Positions 1-12,551 of a DNA stretch of 64,000 bases are shown here, piece after piece. The stretch covers positions 131,501 through 195,500 of the forward strand of contig NZ_JXSL01000030.1 in the NCBI RefSeq assembly GCF_000829825.1, given 5' to 3'. The position numbers were made by a program, and so were the translations under genes. Source of the stretch: Paramagnetospirillum magnetotacticum MS-1. Lineage in GTDB: Bacteria > Pseudomonadota > Alphaproteobacteria > Rhodospirillales > Magnetospirillaceae. The notes beneath the pieces were generated by a model. It was not told the origin of the DNA. It saw only the letters and a list, made by a program, of their open reading frames with translations, and did not search any database. Numbering within the stretch: position 1 is the first letter of the stretch; each line of letters opens with the position of its first letter.

Positions 1-1407
1 ATCATCCTGCTGCCCCTGCCCGACGGTTTGCAGGCGGCGGGACTGCGCATGTTGGCCATCATGGTCTTCGCCGTCATCATCTGGATGACCGAGGCCGTTC
101 CCTATGCGGTCAGCGCCGCCGTGATCGTCTCGTTGATCGCCCTGGCCCTGGGACTAGGGCCAGCCCTGGGCGACCCCACCAAGCTGATGGGGTCGAGCAA
201 GGCGCTGGGCATGGCTCTGTCGGGCTTTTCCAACACGGCCTTCGCCCTGGTGGCGGGCGCCATGTTCATCTCGGCAGCCATGATGATCACCGGATTGGAC
301 AAGCGCATCGCCCTGGTGATCCTGTCGCGCCTGGGAGCGCGTACCGGCCGGGTCCTGGCTGGCGTGATCTTCACCGGCTTCGCGCTCAGCTTCCTGGTGC
401 CATCCACGACCGCCCGCGTGTCGTGCATGGTTCCCATCGTCATGGGCATCATCGTGGCCTTCGGGGTGGACAAGCGCTCGCGCTTCGCCGCCGTGCTGAT
501 GATCGCCACGGCCCAGGCCGATTCCTTGTGGAATGTGGGCATCAAGACGGCCGCCGCGCAGAACATGATCGCCGTGACCTTCATCGAGAAGCAACTGCAC
601 TACACCATCAGCTGGCTGGAATGGTTCATCGCGGCGGCCCCCTTCTCGGCCGTCATGTCGGTCATTTTGTATTTTGTGCTGATGAAGCTGTTGCCGCCCG
701 AAGTGGATGAGATCGAGGGCGGCAAGGCGACCATCGCCGCCAAGCTGGCCGAACTGGGCCCCATGAGTACGGGCGAGAAAAAGCTTCTGAGCATTTCGCT
801 GATCCTGCTCGGCTTTTGGACCACCGAGAAGGTGCTGCATAATTTCGACACCTCGACCACCACCATGGTGGCCATCACCCTGATGCTGGTTCCGCGCATC
901 GGGGTCATGGACTGGAAAGACGCCCAGGCCCGCATCGGCTGGGGAACCCTGATCCTGTTCGGCGTGGGGATCAGCCTGGGTCAGTGTCTGCTCGATACCG
1001 GCGCCGCCGCCTGGATGGCCAAATACATCGTGGCCACGTTCGGGATGGAGAACTTCCCCGCACTTGGCATCATCGCCGTGCTGGCCCTGTTCCTGATCAT
1101 CGTGCATCTGGGATTCGCCAGCGCCACCGGCCTGGCGGCGGCCATGATCCCCATCATCATCTCGGTCCTGCAAAGCATCAAGACGCCGGGAATCAACGTG
1201 GTGGGGCTGACCATGATCGCCCAATACGTGGTGAGCTTCGGCTTCATCCTGCCGGTGAACGCGCCTCAGAACATGGTGGTTTATTGTACGGAAACATTCG
1301 AGTCGAAGGACTTTATCCGTACCGGCATTCCCATCACGATCATCGCCTACATCATGATTTTGGTGATGAGCGCCACCTATTGGCGGTGGCTGGGCCTCAC
1401 GGGATAG
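1..1407 (+). CDS. DASS/SLC13-type anion permease, 5'-partial
   Basis: Inner-membrane carrier resembling the divalent anion:sodium symporter (SLC13/CitT) family, which imports di- and tricarboxylates or sulfate. The frame is open from base 1, so the start lies outside the window; the TTG at 28 is probably internal. The protein is almost entirely hydrophobic segments. An early 'WMTEAVP' stretch matches the W-x-T-E-x-x-P signature of the family, and the C-terminal half has the 'GFILPVNAPQN' substrate/sodium-loop-like motif. It faces the PhnA-like gene across a shared strong hairpin. Substrate cannot be told from the sequence; family assignment is fairly secure. Confidence 0.8.
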   Translation: MILLPLPDGLQAAGLRMLAIMVFAVIIWMTEAVPYAVSAAVIVSLIALALGLGPALGDPTKLMGSSKALGMALSGFSNTAFALVAGAMFISAAMMITGLDKRIALVILSRLGARTGRVLAGVIFTGFALSFLVPSTTARVSCMVPIVMGIIVAFGVDKRSRFAAVLMIATAQADSLWNVGIKTAAAQNMIAVTFIEKQLHYTISWLEWFIAAAPFSAVMSVILYFVLMKLLPPEVDEIEGGKATIAAKLAELGPMSTGEKKLLSISLILLGFWTTEKVLHNFDTSTTTMVAITLMLVPRIGVMDWKDAQARIGWGTLILFGVGISLGQCLLDTGAAAWMAKYIVATFGMENFPALGIIAVLALFLIIVHLGFASATGLAAAMIPIIISVLQSIKTPGINVVGLTMIAQYVVSFGFILPVNAPQNMVVYCTETFESKDFIRTGIPITIIAYIMILVMSATYWRWLGLTG

Positions 1408-1416
1408 AGCCCTTGA

Positions 1417-1446
1417 GGAACGGGGCGGCCGGGGCCGCCCCGTTCC
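1417..1446. terminator. Bidirectional terminator-like hairpin
   Basis: Perfect inverted repeat with 14-bp GC-rich arms (1417-1430 and 1433-1446) and a 2-nt centre. It sits between two convergent genes (stops at 1407 on + and 1455 on -). There is no long T run, so it is either a bidirectional hairpin terminator or a transcript-end stabiliser. Confidence 0.75.
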
Positions 1447-1454
1447 GGCCTGGC

Positions 1455-1805
1455 TCAGGCCTTCTTCACGAATTCCGACTTCAGGTTCATGGCGCCGATG
1501 CCGTCGATCTTGCACGAGATATTGTGGCCGTCGGTGGCATCCACCAGGCGGATGCCCTTGACCTTGGTTCCGCCCTTGACCACCAGGGACGAGCCCTTGA
1601 CCTTCAGATCCTTGATCACCGTGACGCTGTCGCCATCGCTGAGCAGATTGCCGTTGGCGTCGCGCACACCGGATTCGTCGGCCCCGGACGATCCATCGGC
1701 GGTCTCGGGATTCCATTCATGGGCGCAGTCGGGGCAAACCCACAGGCTGCCATCGTGATAGACGTTCTCGGAACTACATTCGGGGCACTTCAAACCACTA
1801 TTCAT
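1455..1805 (-). CDS. PhnA/YjdM-family zinc-ribbon protein
   Basis: Small cytoplasmic protein of about 116 residues, matching the usual PhnA/YjdM length. It has an N-terminal zinc ribbon (CPEC near residue 6 and CPDC near residue 23). The C-terminal half is a compact beta domain typical of the family, including the '[14 protein letters not shown]' segment. The ATG at 1805 is chosen because GGAG lies nine bases upstream; the frame is open nine codons further, without a ribosome site. Despite the historical 'phosphonate' name, no catalytic role is established for this family, and no phosphonate genes are nearby. Confidence 0.8.
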   Translation of the reverse strand: MNSGLKCPECSSENVYHDGSLWVCPDCAHEWNPETADGSSGADESGVRDANGNLLSDGDSVTVIKDLKVKGSSLVVKGGTKVKGIRLVDATDGHNISCKIDGIGAMNLKSEFVKKA

Positions 1806-1946
1806 TGCTGAGTTCTCCAATTTCGGCGGCATCCTAATGCACCCGCGGCCCGAAAGTCACCATCTGCAGAGGATGACAAGCCCCGGTCCGGCTGCTACCG
1901 TCCTGGAATTGTTGAAATTTACCGTATGGCCGGACGGAAGGGGATC

Positions 1947-3059
1947 ATGAGCCTGTTGCGCATGGCTTTGGCGGTGTGGCTGTTCTGGGGAACGGCGCCC
2001 GCCTGTGCGGCCCCCCTGGACGCGACCTTGGCCGAGGTCGCCGCGCGCTTTCACTTACCTGGCGCCGTCCTGCTGGTCTCGGGTCCTCAAGGGATCGAGA
2101 TCGCCACCAACGGCATGGCCGATCTGGCGACGCGCCGTCCCGTAACCGAGGCGACGCGCTTTCATGTGGCCTCGGTGGGCAAGATTCTGACGGCGGTGGC
2201 CACCATGCAATTGGTGGAGGAAGGGCGGCTGTCCCTCACCGCCCCCGTCCGTCCCTTTCTCGACGCTCAGGAGGCCCAGCGCCTGACCCATGTGGAGGAC
2301 GCCGATATTGCGGCGCTGCTGTCCCACACATCCGGCATTCCCGACTGCCTGCGCAACGGCCCCTTTTCCCTGCCCGAGCATCCGTCCATGACCTGGACCG
2401 CATCGGAGGCCCTGCGGATGGGCCGCTGCCGCGCCGCCACCCAACCGGGGCAGTTCGCCTATTCCAACTCCAATTACATTCTCCTGGGCTATATCCTGGA
2501 AAAGCAGGATGGGGGCGATCTGGCCGAGATCTTAGGGCGGCGCATTCTCACCCCTCTCGGCATGTCCGACAGCGCCGTCAAGGTCGACACATCCGACCCG
2601 CTGCTGGCCCACGGCCATCGCCGAAAGCCGGAGGAGACCGCCCATCGCCCTGCCGGGCTGGTGGCGTGGTCGTCGCGGCTGGGCGACGCCCCCCTGACCA
2701 CCACCGCCCGCGATCTGGAACGGCTGATGGCCAGCCTGTTCCGCCCAAAGCCCCCCCGCGTGCTGCCCGACCGCATGGTGGCCGCCATGAGTATGGAGCG
2801 GGGCCGCAGCGACGGCGAAGGTTATGGTCTGGGGCTGCAGGTGATCGACACGGATCTGGGATATCGCTACGGCCATAGCGGCCGCTTCGGCGGATTCGCC
2901 GCCGAGGCCTGGTACTATCCCGAACAGGACCGCATCGTCATCCTGCTGGCCAATGGCGACGAGTTTTCCGAGCACGATCCCATGGATCTGATCGAGGAAC
3001 GTCTGTTCGCCGCTGCCGAAGCATCCGCATTGCCGAAGAGCACCACTGAAAGGCCGTGA
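1947..3059 (+). CDS. Exported serine hydrolase, beta-lactamase/PBP fold (class C-like)
   Basis: Predicted periplasmic serine hydrolase of the class C beta-lactamase/D-aminopeptidase/esterase superfamily. It has a signal peptide ending near 'APACAAP', then the S-x-x-K nucleophile motif (SVGK), a Y-S-N motif (YSNSNY), and late in the protein 'YGHSGRFGG', equivalent to the K/H-S/T-G motif. The ATG at 1947 follows GGAAGGGG; an in-frame ATG at 1926 has no ribosome site. The next gene starts at its stop codon, so the two are probably co-transcribed. Whether it acts on beta-lactams, peptides or esters is unknown. Confidence 0.8.
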   Translation: MSLLRMALAVWLFWGTAPACAAPLDATLAEVAARFHLPGAVLLVSGPQGIEIATNGMADLATRRPVTEATRFHVASVGKILTAVATMQLVEEGRLSLTAPVRPFLDAQEAQRLTHVEDADIAALLSHTSGIPDCLRNGPFSLPEHPSMTWTASEALRMGRCRAATQPGQFAYSNSNYILLGYILEKQDGGDLAEILGRRILTPLGMSDSAVKVDTSDPLLAHGHRRKPEETAHRPAGLVAWSSRLGDAPLTTTARDLERLMASLFRPKPPRVLPDRMVAAMSMERGRSDGEGYGLGLQVIDTDLGYRYGHSGRFGGFAAEAWYYPEQDRIVILLANGDEFSEHDPMDLIEERLFAAAEASALPKSTTERP

Positions 3060-3061
3060 TC

Positions 3062-4159
3062 ATGGGTCGTTTGCTCTGCCTGCTTTCCCTCCTCCTGCTG
3101 TTTTCCCTTCCCGCCCAGGCGACCGGGCTGATCGAGGAGGACACCACCATCCAGGCGACCTTCAACGGCGAGGTCCTGGGATTGGAAGCCCTGGTGGTCC
3201 GGCCCGATGACGGCCGCAAGCATCCCCTGGTGGTACTCAGCCACGGAGCCCCGCGCAAGCCCGCCGACCGCGAGGGCATGCGGGCCCGCAACAACATCGC
3301 CAATGCCCGTGAATTCGCCCGGCGCGGATGGGTGGTGGTGGCGGTGATGCGCCGCGGCTATGGCGAATCCCAGGGTGAATACGCGGAAAGCTCGGGCCCT
3401 TGCGACAACCCTGATTATGTGAAATCCGGCCGCATCGCCGCCGAGGATATCCGCCAGACCATCCTTCAGATGGCCAAACGGCCCTATGTGGACGGGTCCA
3501 AGGTGGTGGCGGTGGGTCAGTCGGCGGGCGGATTCTCCACGGTGGCCCTGACCGCCGATCCGCCGCCCGGCCTGGTGGCGGCCATCAGCTTTGCCGGCGG
3601 GCGCGGCTCCAACAAGCCCGACAGCGTCTGCACTGAATCCCGTCTTGTGGATGCCTTCCGGACCTTTGGCCGCACATCACGCATTCCCATGATGTGGGTC
3701 TATACCCGGAACGACCATTTCTTCGGCCCATCCCTGTCGCTGCGTTTCCACACGGCGTTCACCGAAGCGGGCGGACAGGCGCAATTCGTCGGCGCCCCCG
3801 ATTTCGGCACCGACGGCCACTTCCTGTTTTCCGCCAGTGGCGCGCCCCTGTGGACGCCCTATGTGGAGACCTTTCTGGCCAGCCGGGGGCTGACCCAGTT
3901 CGAGCGTCCCCTGCCGCCCCGCGACACCTCCGCCATCACCTATCCCAAGGGGCTTACGGAAAACGGCCGCGACGCCTTCGTCAAATATCTGGATGGGGCG
4001 ACTCACAAGGCCTTCGTCATGTCGTCTTCGGGCGCGTTCGGCTGGCGAACCGGCCGCAAGGATGCCGATCAGGCGGTGGAGGAAGCCACCGAATTCTGCG
4101 CCGCTCACAGCAAAAAGCCGTGCTACGCCGTCATGATCGATAACGACATGGTGCAGTGA
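3062..4159 (+). CDS. Exported alpha/beta hydrolase (dienelactone-hydrolase/prolyl-peptidase-like)
   Basis: Predicted periplasmic alpha/beta hydrolase of about 365 residues. It starts with a signal peptide (Leu-rich core, cut near 'LPAQA'). An oxyanion-type 'LSHGAP' follows. The nucleophile elbow is 'GQSAGG', and a C-terminal 'DGHFLF' probably carries the catalytic histidine. The GTG at 3056 is two codons upstream in frame; the ATG at 3062 is an equally good start. It lies between the upstream beta-lactamase-fold gene and the downstream Cache-like gene with overlapping or near-overlapping ends, suggesting one operon. Substrate unknown. Confidence 0.75.
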   Translation: MGRLLCLLSLLLLFSLPAQATGLIEEDTTIQATFNGEVLGLEALVVRPDDGRKHPLVVLSHGAPRKPADREGMRARNNIANAREFARRGWVVVAVMRRGYGESQGEYAESSGPCDNPDYVKSGRIAAEDIRQTILQMAKRPYVDGSKVVAVGQSAGGFSTVALTADPPPGLVAAISFAGGRGSNKPDSVCTESRLVDAFRTFGRTSRIPMMWVYTRNDHFFGPSLSLRFHTAFTEAGGQAQFVGAPDFGTDGHFLFSASGAPLWTPYVETFLASRGLTQFERPLPPRDTSAITYPKGLTENGRDAFVKYLDGATHKAFVMSSSGAFGWRTGRKDADQAVEEATEFCAAHSKKPCYAVMIDNDMVQ

Positions 4160-4623
4160 TGAGGCTAATACGCCTTGCGGCGGCCCTTTGCCTCGGCGCT
4201 GTCATTGTGACGGCACCGGCCTGGGCCCAGACCTGCACCCAAGAGGTGGGGCGCCGTGCCGTTCAACGGGCCGTCGAGACCATCAGCCGCCTGGGCGTGG
4301 AGGCGGCGAAAGGCGTCCTCGAGGCCCGTGACGGCGGCTTCTCCTGCGGTCCCTATACCGTCACCGTCATGGATTATAAGGGAAAATGGCTGATCGCCCC
4401 CGACAGCCGTGACCTGGAAGGCCGCAACGTGGCGTCGTTCAACGATGGCGCCGCCACCAATTTCATGATGGGCCTCATCTCGGCGGCAAGACAGACGCAT
4501 GGAGAAATACAAACCATGCTGACCACGGATTCCGGGCCCGACGGCCCGGTGCACAAGGCCCTGTACTGTGCCGATATTCCGCGCCGCTCCGTCGTGGTCT
4601 ATGGCGCCTTCATCTTGAAATGA
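4159..4623 (+). CDS. Periplasmic single-Cache-like protein
   Basis: Secreted protein of about 154 residues with a signal peptide ending at 'APAWAQ'. The mature part resembles a single Cache sensor domain: helical start, then a 'VMDYKGKWLIAP' strand and 'GRNVASFND' turn like the 'D-x-x-G-x-x-L-x-H/P-P ... G-K/R-N/D' pattern of Cache folds. No transmembrane or output domain is present, so it would act as a free periplasmic ligand-binding protein. The start overlaps the stop of the hydrolase gene (TGATG). A Cache-containing histidine kinase begins 106 bp downstream, which hints at a functional link but does not prove one. Confidence 0.6.
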   Translation: MRLIRLAAALCLGAVIVTAPAWAQTCTQEVGRRAVQRAVETISRLGVEAAKGVLEARDGGFSCGPYTVTVMDYKGKWLIAPDSRDLEGRNVASFNDGAATNFMMGLISAARQTHGEIQTMLTTDSGPDGPVHKALYCADIPRRSVVVYGAFILK

Positions 4624-4729
4624 TCCAGGACCACTTCGCAAATTCATTAACATTGGTCTGGAAATCGGTTCATAGGGTGATGCTATATGGTCATGATCCA
4701 ATCATAATGGGCTATGCGTTAGGTCACAG

Positions 4730-7687
<2,958 letters not shown>

Positions 7688-7692
7688 ACCTC

Positions 7693-9411
7693 TCACGGCC
7701 CCGGATAAAAGCAGCAAACCGCCGTCAGGTCGTCGCGGATGGCGGGGGGTTGGTCTGATCGCGCCAAGATGGCGTTCACCAGCGAGGAGGCATCGGGCGG
7801 ACAGGTCCCCGTGCCCGCCGCCTCGGCCAGGCCGAGGCTTACTCCCGAACAGCCGATGGGCCTGCCGTCGGCCAGCCGGGCTTCGGAAAGCGCGTCCGAA
7901 TGGAGGAACAGCAGGGCGCCGGGCGGAACATCCATGACCCGATTGCCATAAACGGCGTCGCCGCTGACGCCCAAGGGCAGGCCCCTGCCGTCGCCGTCCC
8001 AGGTCCGGCGGCTGGACGGATCCACGGCCAGGGGTTTGGGAAAGGCCGCCGCGGCATAGGTGAACCGGGCGTTTCGCTTGTCCAGAACGCCGTAGACCAT
8101 GGTGCAGTAATGACCCGTCGGCATGATGCGCGACAATTTGCCGTTCAGCCGTGTCAGGAACTTGCCCGGATCGTCCCAATCCTCGTCCTGATGCCGGATA
8201 AGGGTATCGAGACGAAAAGTGTCCAAGGCCGCCGCCACCCCATGCCCCGAACAATCAGCCAGATAGAGGACAACGCGATTCTCATCGAGCGCGGCAGCGC
8301 CCCAGATATCGCCCCCGATCTCGCCCGACGGCTGGAACAGACCGCTGACGTGGAATCCCGTTCGCTGTCTGATGTCGGCCAGGACCGCCTCAGACGGCAA
8401 CAGGCTGGTCTGCATGGCGCGGGCCCGGGCCAGATCGTCCGAGGAAGCCGTATCCTTGTCCTGGGTCACCGCCTCGGGCCCCGCCGCAATGCCCCCCGGC
8501 GCCAATACGGTGCAAACCACTTCATTGCCCCGGCCCACATAGACCACATCGTCGAAATACAGATGCCGCGCCATGGCGATGCCCCGTCCGTGGGACGAAA
8601 AGGCGCGGGCCGGATCGATGTCCAGATATTTGCGCCAGTCGAACCCGTCGCCTTGGTCGCGGATGGTAAAGCGGATCCGTCCCTCCAGCCTTTCCACCTC
8701 CACCGTAACCTGGCGCTCGGCATATGGCGGCAGGGCCATACGGCGGGCGATCTCGGCGTCGCGCCCCCCTTCGCTTAGCAGGCGAGATTTTTCCGCGTAG
8801 TCGATGCCCAGATTGCCATGCTCGACCGCGTTGCAGAACATCTCCGACAGACCAATCACCAGACTGCGGCTGCCAGCGCAGCAACGGGCCAAAGCCACCG
8901 CCAGCATGTTGCCTTCATCCAGGCTGCGGAAGCTAAATACACCACGCTCCATCAGGGTCATGGCCGAGGTCTGGCGGTCGAGATCGCCTTGAAGCCGACG
9001 CAGCGCCTCATACTCCCGCACCGCCTGGGCCACCACCGACATCAGAACCTGAAGGTTCAAGGGCTTGGCCAGATAGTAGGACACACCGGCCTTGATGCCC
9101 TTGACCACGTCTTCGGGTTCGGCATAGGCGGTCTGCATCACCACCGGCAGGTCGCGGAGCCGCTCATCCGCCTTGATCTTGACCAGAAGCTCCATCCCGC
9201 TCATGCGCGGCATGCGCCAATCCAGCAGAATCAGATCAAACCCCGCCGGATCGGCAACGAGAATTTCCCAGCCTGCTTGACCGTCCTCCGCGCTGACCCA
9301 GGCATAGCCGCCATGGTCCAATGCGGTTTCCAGCAAAAGGCGGTTCAGCCGCTCGTCCTCGACGATCAGAATCCGGGTCTGGCCCCTGGATACGGCCGGG
9401 GCATCTGCCAT
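7693..9411 (-). CDS. REC-HATPase-SpoIIE/PP2C phosphatase response regulator
   Basis: Cytoplasmic regulator of 572 residues fusing three modules. A receiver domain comes first, with 'IVEDERLN' and the phospho-Asp in 'LLDWRMPRMSG'. An RsbW-like HATPase follows ('LSEMFCNAVEHGNLG'). The C-terminus is a SpoIIE/PP2C serine phosphatase with metal-binding aspartates in 'GEIGGDIWGAA' and 'ADCSGHG'. Such proteins control partner-switching by phosphorylating and dephosphorylating a STAS antagonist. The gene encoding that antagonist lies directly upstream (stop to start: TGACATG), so the pair is an operon. Which sigma or other target is controlled is not visible here. Confidence 0.9.
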   Translation of the reverse strand: MADAPAVSRGQTRILIVEDERLNRLLLETALDHGGYAWVSAEDGQAGWEILVADPAGFDLILLDWRMPRMSGMELLVKIKADERLRDLPVVMQTAYAEPEDVVKGIKAGVSYYLAKPLNLQVLMSVVAQAVREYEALRRLQGDLDRQTSAMTLMERGVFSFRSLDEGNMLAVALARCCAGSRSLVIGLSEMFCNAVEHGNLGIDYAEKSRLLSEGGRDAEIARRMALPPYAERQVTVEVERLEGRIRFTIRDQGDGFDWRKYLDIDPARAFSSHGRGIAMARHLYFDDVVYVGRGNEVVCTVLAPGGIAAGPEAVTQDKDTASSDDLARARAMQTSLLPSEAVLADIRQRTGFHVSGLFQPSGEIGGDIWGAAALDENRVVLYLADCSGHGVAAALDTFRLDTLIRHQDEDWDDPGKFLTRLNGKLSRIMPTGHYCTMVYGVLDKRNARFTYAAAAFPKPLAVDPSSRRTWDGDGRGLPLGVSGDAVYGNRVMDVPPGALLFLHSDALSEARLADGRPIGCSGVSLGLAEAAGTGTCPPDASSLVNAILARSDQPPAIRDDLTAVCCFYPGP

Positions 9412-9412
9412 G

Positions 9413-9718
9413 TCAGGGGTCGATGGTAAAGAGGGTGTCGAAGCAGGCCAGGGCCAAGAGATCCTTCACATCGCCTCGCGGCTTGGACAGGCGGATCTGA
9501 ACTCCGGCCTTGCCCGCCCGGTCCCGCATGGTCAGCAGCATGCCCAGACCGGCCGAATCCATGTAGTCCAGGCGTTCCAGATCAACGCAGACCGTCTTGA
9601 CGCCCCCGGCCAGAAGTTGGGGAATCACCGTCTCCATGACCGCCCGATCGGCATCGGTCAACTGGTCGCGCAGCACCAGAACACGTTGGCCGCCGGCATC
9701 GGAAAGCTCGTATTTCAT
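9413..9718 (-). CDS. STAS-domain anti-sigma-factor antagonist
   Basis: STAS protein of 101 residues (RsbV/SpoIIAA type). The diagnostic loop is 'LDYMDSAGLGMLL', whose Ser (D-S-A-G-L) is the expected phosphorylation site for an RsbW-type kinase. It is the first gene of a two-gene unit with the REC-HATPase-SpoIIE regulator, one base apart, which would both phosphorylate and dephosphorylate it. The chemoreceptor stop-side neighbour is on the same strand 26 bp upstream, so the three may share transcripts. Confidence 0.88.
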   Translation of the reverse strand: MKYELSDAGGQRVLVLRDQLTDADRAVMETVIPQLLAGGVKTVCVDLERLDYMDSAGLGMLLTMRDRAGKAGVQIRLSKPRGDVKDLLALACFDTLFTIDP

Positions 9719-9744
9719 CGTTGAAGCCCCTCAAGAAAAACCAA

Positions 9745-12009
9745 TCAGGATGCCGCGCGCACACGGCTGCCGAGGAACGCGTCCAATTGCTCGGACTGGC
9801 TCTCGTCCAACTCAAAATGAGCATGGGTATTGTGATCGGTCAACGCCACGACCACACCGCTCCAGGTCCCGAGTTTGGGGATCTCGGCCGTGAATTCGGT
9901 CCCGCGCGGAACGTCTAGGACACGGTCCAGGATACCGGCGCCGATGCGGGCGATATCTTGCAACAGGCAAGGAACGGTCTGGCCATTGAGGGTCAGAACC
10001 ACCGCCAGATTGACGGTGTGGCGTTCGGTGTTGCGGCGGTTGGCGTCGGAATTGGCGTGGATGATGCCGTCGATGGAGCTCTTCATGGTGTGAATGCTCC
10101 CCTGCATGGATTGCGAGGATTGATGCACCTCGGCCGAGCAGCGCCCCGATTCCTCGATGGCATTGGCCACCGTGGCGATCTCGCTCGCCGCCTCCTGGGT
10201 TCCCCGCGCCGCCGACTGGGCCGAGCGGGCGATTTCGTGGGTGGCGGCCGATTGTTCCTCCACCGCCGCGGCGATGGAGGAACTGATCTCGTTGATGCGC
10301 CCGATCGTGCTGCCGATTCCCTGGATGGCCCCCACCGCCTCGCTGGTCGCTTGCTGGATGGAGGAAATCTGTTGGCTGATCTCCTCGGTGGCACGGCCGG
10401 TCTGGTTGGCGAGGTTCTTGACCTCGTTGGCCACCACGGCAAACCCTTTTCCCGCCTCACCGGCGCGGGCCGCCTCGATGGTGGCGTTAAGCGCCAGCAG
10501 ATTGGTCTGAGACGCGATATCGGTGATCAGATTGACCACGGCTCCCACATTGCGGGCCGCCTCGGCCAAGCCCTGGATGATGTGGTCGACCTTGTCGGCC
10601 TCGGCCTCGGCCTCGCCCGCCACCTGGCTGGAAGTCGCCACCTGGCGGCTGATCTCCTGAACCGATGCCGACAGTTCCTCGGCGGCGGCGGCGACGGCGT
10701 CGACGCTGGAATTGGCGGCCTCGGCCGCCCCGGCGGCGCTTTGCGAGCCGTGGCGGCATTCCTCCACCAGTCCCGACATGGTGTTGGTGGTGTTGTTCAT
10801 GGTCTCGGCCTCGTCCACCACCACACTGATGGCAGCGCTCACCTGCTCCTCAATGGCCGAGGTCAGGGCCAGCATCTGGCTTTGCAGCTTGCGGCGGTTG
10901 CGACGCTCCTCGGCGGTCTGGCGCGAGGCCAGTTGCCGCGCCTTCAAGGCGGTCTCGCGGAACACCTCGACCGCCTCGGCCATCTTGCCGATTTCATCGC
11001 GGCGCCCCAGGCCGGGAATGGTGACGGTAAGATCGCCTCCGGCCATGCGCGAAGTCACATCGGTCATGGCGTTGATGGGGGTATAGACCGATCGGGCGAT
11101 AAGGGTGCCGATGACCAGCATGGCGGCAAAGCCGACCAGCATGACTGTGGTCTGGGTCTGGGTAGCCCTTTGGTCGATGCGCTGGGACTCCTCCCTGGCC
11201 GCCACCATGTCCTTGTGTGCATCGGCGACCAGGGACTGGATGGCAGGCTGGACGGCGGCGTAGGTGTCGCTCAGCGTCTGGATATTGGCCTGGACGACCA
11301 TCAGCCCATCGGCGACGGCCTTAAAGTCCCGCTGATAGCGCCCCAGCAGATCGAGAATGACGGACCGTTCCTGCGCTCCGATCTCGGCACTGGCCAAAGC
11401 CTTCTGGAACTCGGCGACCCTCTGGTCCAGTTCTTTCACATATTTCGTGTCGATGCGGGCGAGAAAATCCTTCTCGTGGCGACGCATCATCAGCATCAGG
11501 ACGGTCAGGCGCAGATCGTCATGAGCCTTGAGCGCCGTCTCGATATCGTGGACCGAACTGCGCAGCCCTCCGGTCAGTCCGTCCTTTTCCGTCAGGCCGA
11601 CCCGGACCATGCCGTCCGAAACCGCCCGGAAGGCCTCGGCATAGGACGCGATCCCCTTGCGGATGGGCTCGGCCCGCGGCCGGCGCGAATCGCCATCGCC
11701 CATGGCCTTGACCGTGGCATCCAAGGCGGCCCCGGCCTCACGCATGAGCCCGGCATGCTCGGCCACGTATTTGGCGTCCTTGCGCAGCAGGAAATCCTTT
11801 TCCCGACGCCGCGCCGCGGCCAAGGCCTTGTCCAGCGCCTCCGCCTGATCGCCCACAGCCTCCTCCTTGGCGGCGATGGCGCCGGCCCCATCCGACGCGG
11901 CCTGCCCCACGAGAAGAACACTCAGCAATATCAGCAACACCAGACCCGCCAGGGCGACCAGCGAGCCGATCTGAACCTTGAGCGAAAACCGCGATAGGAT
12001 TTGCTGCAT
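9745..12009 (-). CDS. Methyl-accepting chemotaxis protein with HBM sensor and C-terminal PilZ domain
   Basis: Chemoreceptor of 754 residues. TM1 is at about 12-34. The sensor region has two copies of an 'EKDFL-x-R-x-D-x-KYV' motif, as in helical bimodular (HBM) domains, whose known examples bind organic acids. TM2 (about 285-305), HAMP, and the long coiled-coil signalling domain with the conserved tip '[14 protein letters not shown]' follow. The C-terminal 90 residues form a PilZ-like c-di-GMP domain ('[11 protein letters not shown]' plus a later 'D-x-S/A-x-x-G' type strand, here 'DIARIGAGI'). The fusion would tie c-di-GMP level to chemotaxis. Ligand is inferred only from the HBM class. Confidence 0.9.
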   Translation of the reverse strand: MQQILSRFSLKVQIGSLVALAGLVLLILLSVLLVGQAASDGAGAIAAKEEAVGDQAEALDKALAAARRREKDFLLRKDAKYVAEHAGLMREAGAALDATVKAMGDGDSRRPRAEPIRKGIASYAEAFRAVSDGMVRVGLTEKDGLTGGLRSSVHDIETALKAHDDLRLTVLMLMMRRHEKDFLARIDTKYVKELDQRVAEFQKALASAEIGAQERSVILDLLGRYQRDFKAVADGLMVVQANIQTLSDTYAAVQPAIQSLVADAHKDMVAAREESQRIDQRATQTQTTVMLVGFAAMLVIGTLIARSVYTPINAMTDVTSRMAGGDLTVTIPGLGRRDEIGKMAEAVEVFRETALKARQLASRQTAEERRNRRKLQSQMLALTSAIEEQVSAAISVVVDEAETMNNTTNTMSGLVEECRHGSQSAAGAAEAANSSVDAVAAAAEELSASVQEISRQVATSSQVAGEAEAEADKVDHIIQGLAEAARNVGAVVNLITDIASQTNLLALNATIEAARAGEAGKGFAVVANEVKNLANQTGRATEEISQQISSIQQATSEAVGAIQGIGSTIGRINEISSSIAAAVEEQSAATHEIARSAQSAARGTQEAASEIATVANAIEESGRCSAEVHQSSQSMQGSIHTMKSSIDGIIHANSDANRRNTERHTVNLAVVLTLNGQTVPCLLQDIARIGAGILDRVLDVPRGTEFTAEIPKLGTWSGVVVALTDHNTHAHFELDESQSEQLDAFLGSRVRAAS

Positions 12010-12459
12010 GAAACAACACCCAGTCAGAACGAGGAGGAGCAGAGCGGAAGGGGAATCCTAGAATAGACATATTATTATTATGAGAATTTTTTTGCACCTC
12101 ATTGTTACCGCGCAGGAACAACCACGGGGCCCGATCCGAAATCGGGACAGCCGCACAAGCACCATCCCGAGAGGCATGGCGAAGCTGACTACAACTGTGG
12201 TGATTTCTAGTAAGAGATTGGCTAGGGGAGTAGGAATCACGCGATCCTATCGCCAAGCCCTTGAAACCGCTGGACGCGGTCACCGTCCGATTTCGAGGGT
12301 GGCGCAGTCTGGGGCGGCGGGTCCAGCCCGCTGACGCACTTCGCCATGTGGAGTTGGATGGCAAGTTATTGACGGTTGGGTTCCTTGCCCCGCGAACGAA
12401 CAATGGATATGGTCAAACCTTAAAGTGGACATACCGCGAGGGGATTGCTTCAACGGCCG

Positions 12460-12472
12460 TGCATGCAATGCA
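12460..12472. promoter_or_regulatory. Putative GntR operator (TGCATGCAATGCA)
   Basis: Partly self-complementary TGCATGCA-type element about 80 bp upstream of the regulator's start; a related TGCATACA lies at 12524-12531, 20 bp upstream. The same motif recurs between the allophanate hydrolase and transporter genes, which argues for one regulator acting on all three transcripts, including its own. Confidence 0.5.
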
Positions 12473-12523
12473 TCGGCAAATTTCGTTGCCGCCCGCAGGG
12501 CGCCTCCCGATAATAGCGGCACA

Positions 12524-12531
12524 TGCATACA
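12524..12531. promoter_or_regulatory. Putative GntR operator half (TGCATACA)
   Basis: TGCATACA, identical to the left part of the 15348-15359 site, 20 bp before the GntR start codon. It would suit autorepression. A single 8-mer is weak evidence alone; it gains weight from the cluster. Confidence 0.4.
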
Positions 12532-12551
12532 GGCCCCCACGGAATGCGCCC

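Larger units (their letters stand above)
12010..12551. other. Divergent intergenic region, no convincing gene
   Basis: 542 bp between the divergent chemoreceptor and GntR genes. It opens with an AT-rich tract (about 12060-12095) likely to hold the chemoreceptor promoter. At 12219-12235 is a 17-mer differing at two positions from the tRNA-Gln 3'-end attachment repeat found at 29454 and 38286. TGCATGCA-type sites near 12460 and 12524 precede the GntR gene. Open frames here lack ribosome sites and family resemblance. Confidence 0.6.
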
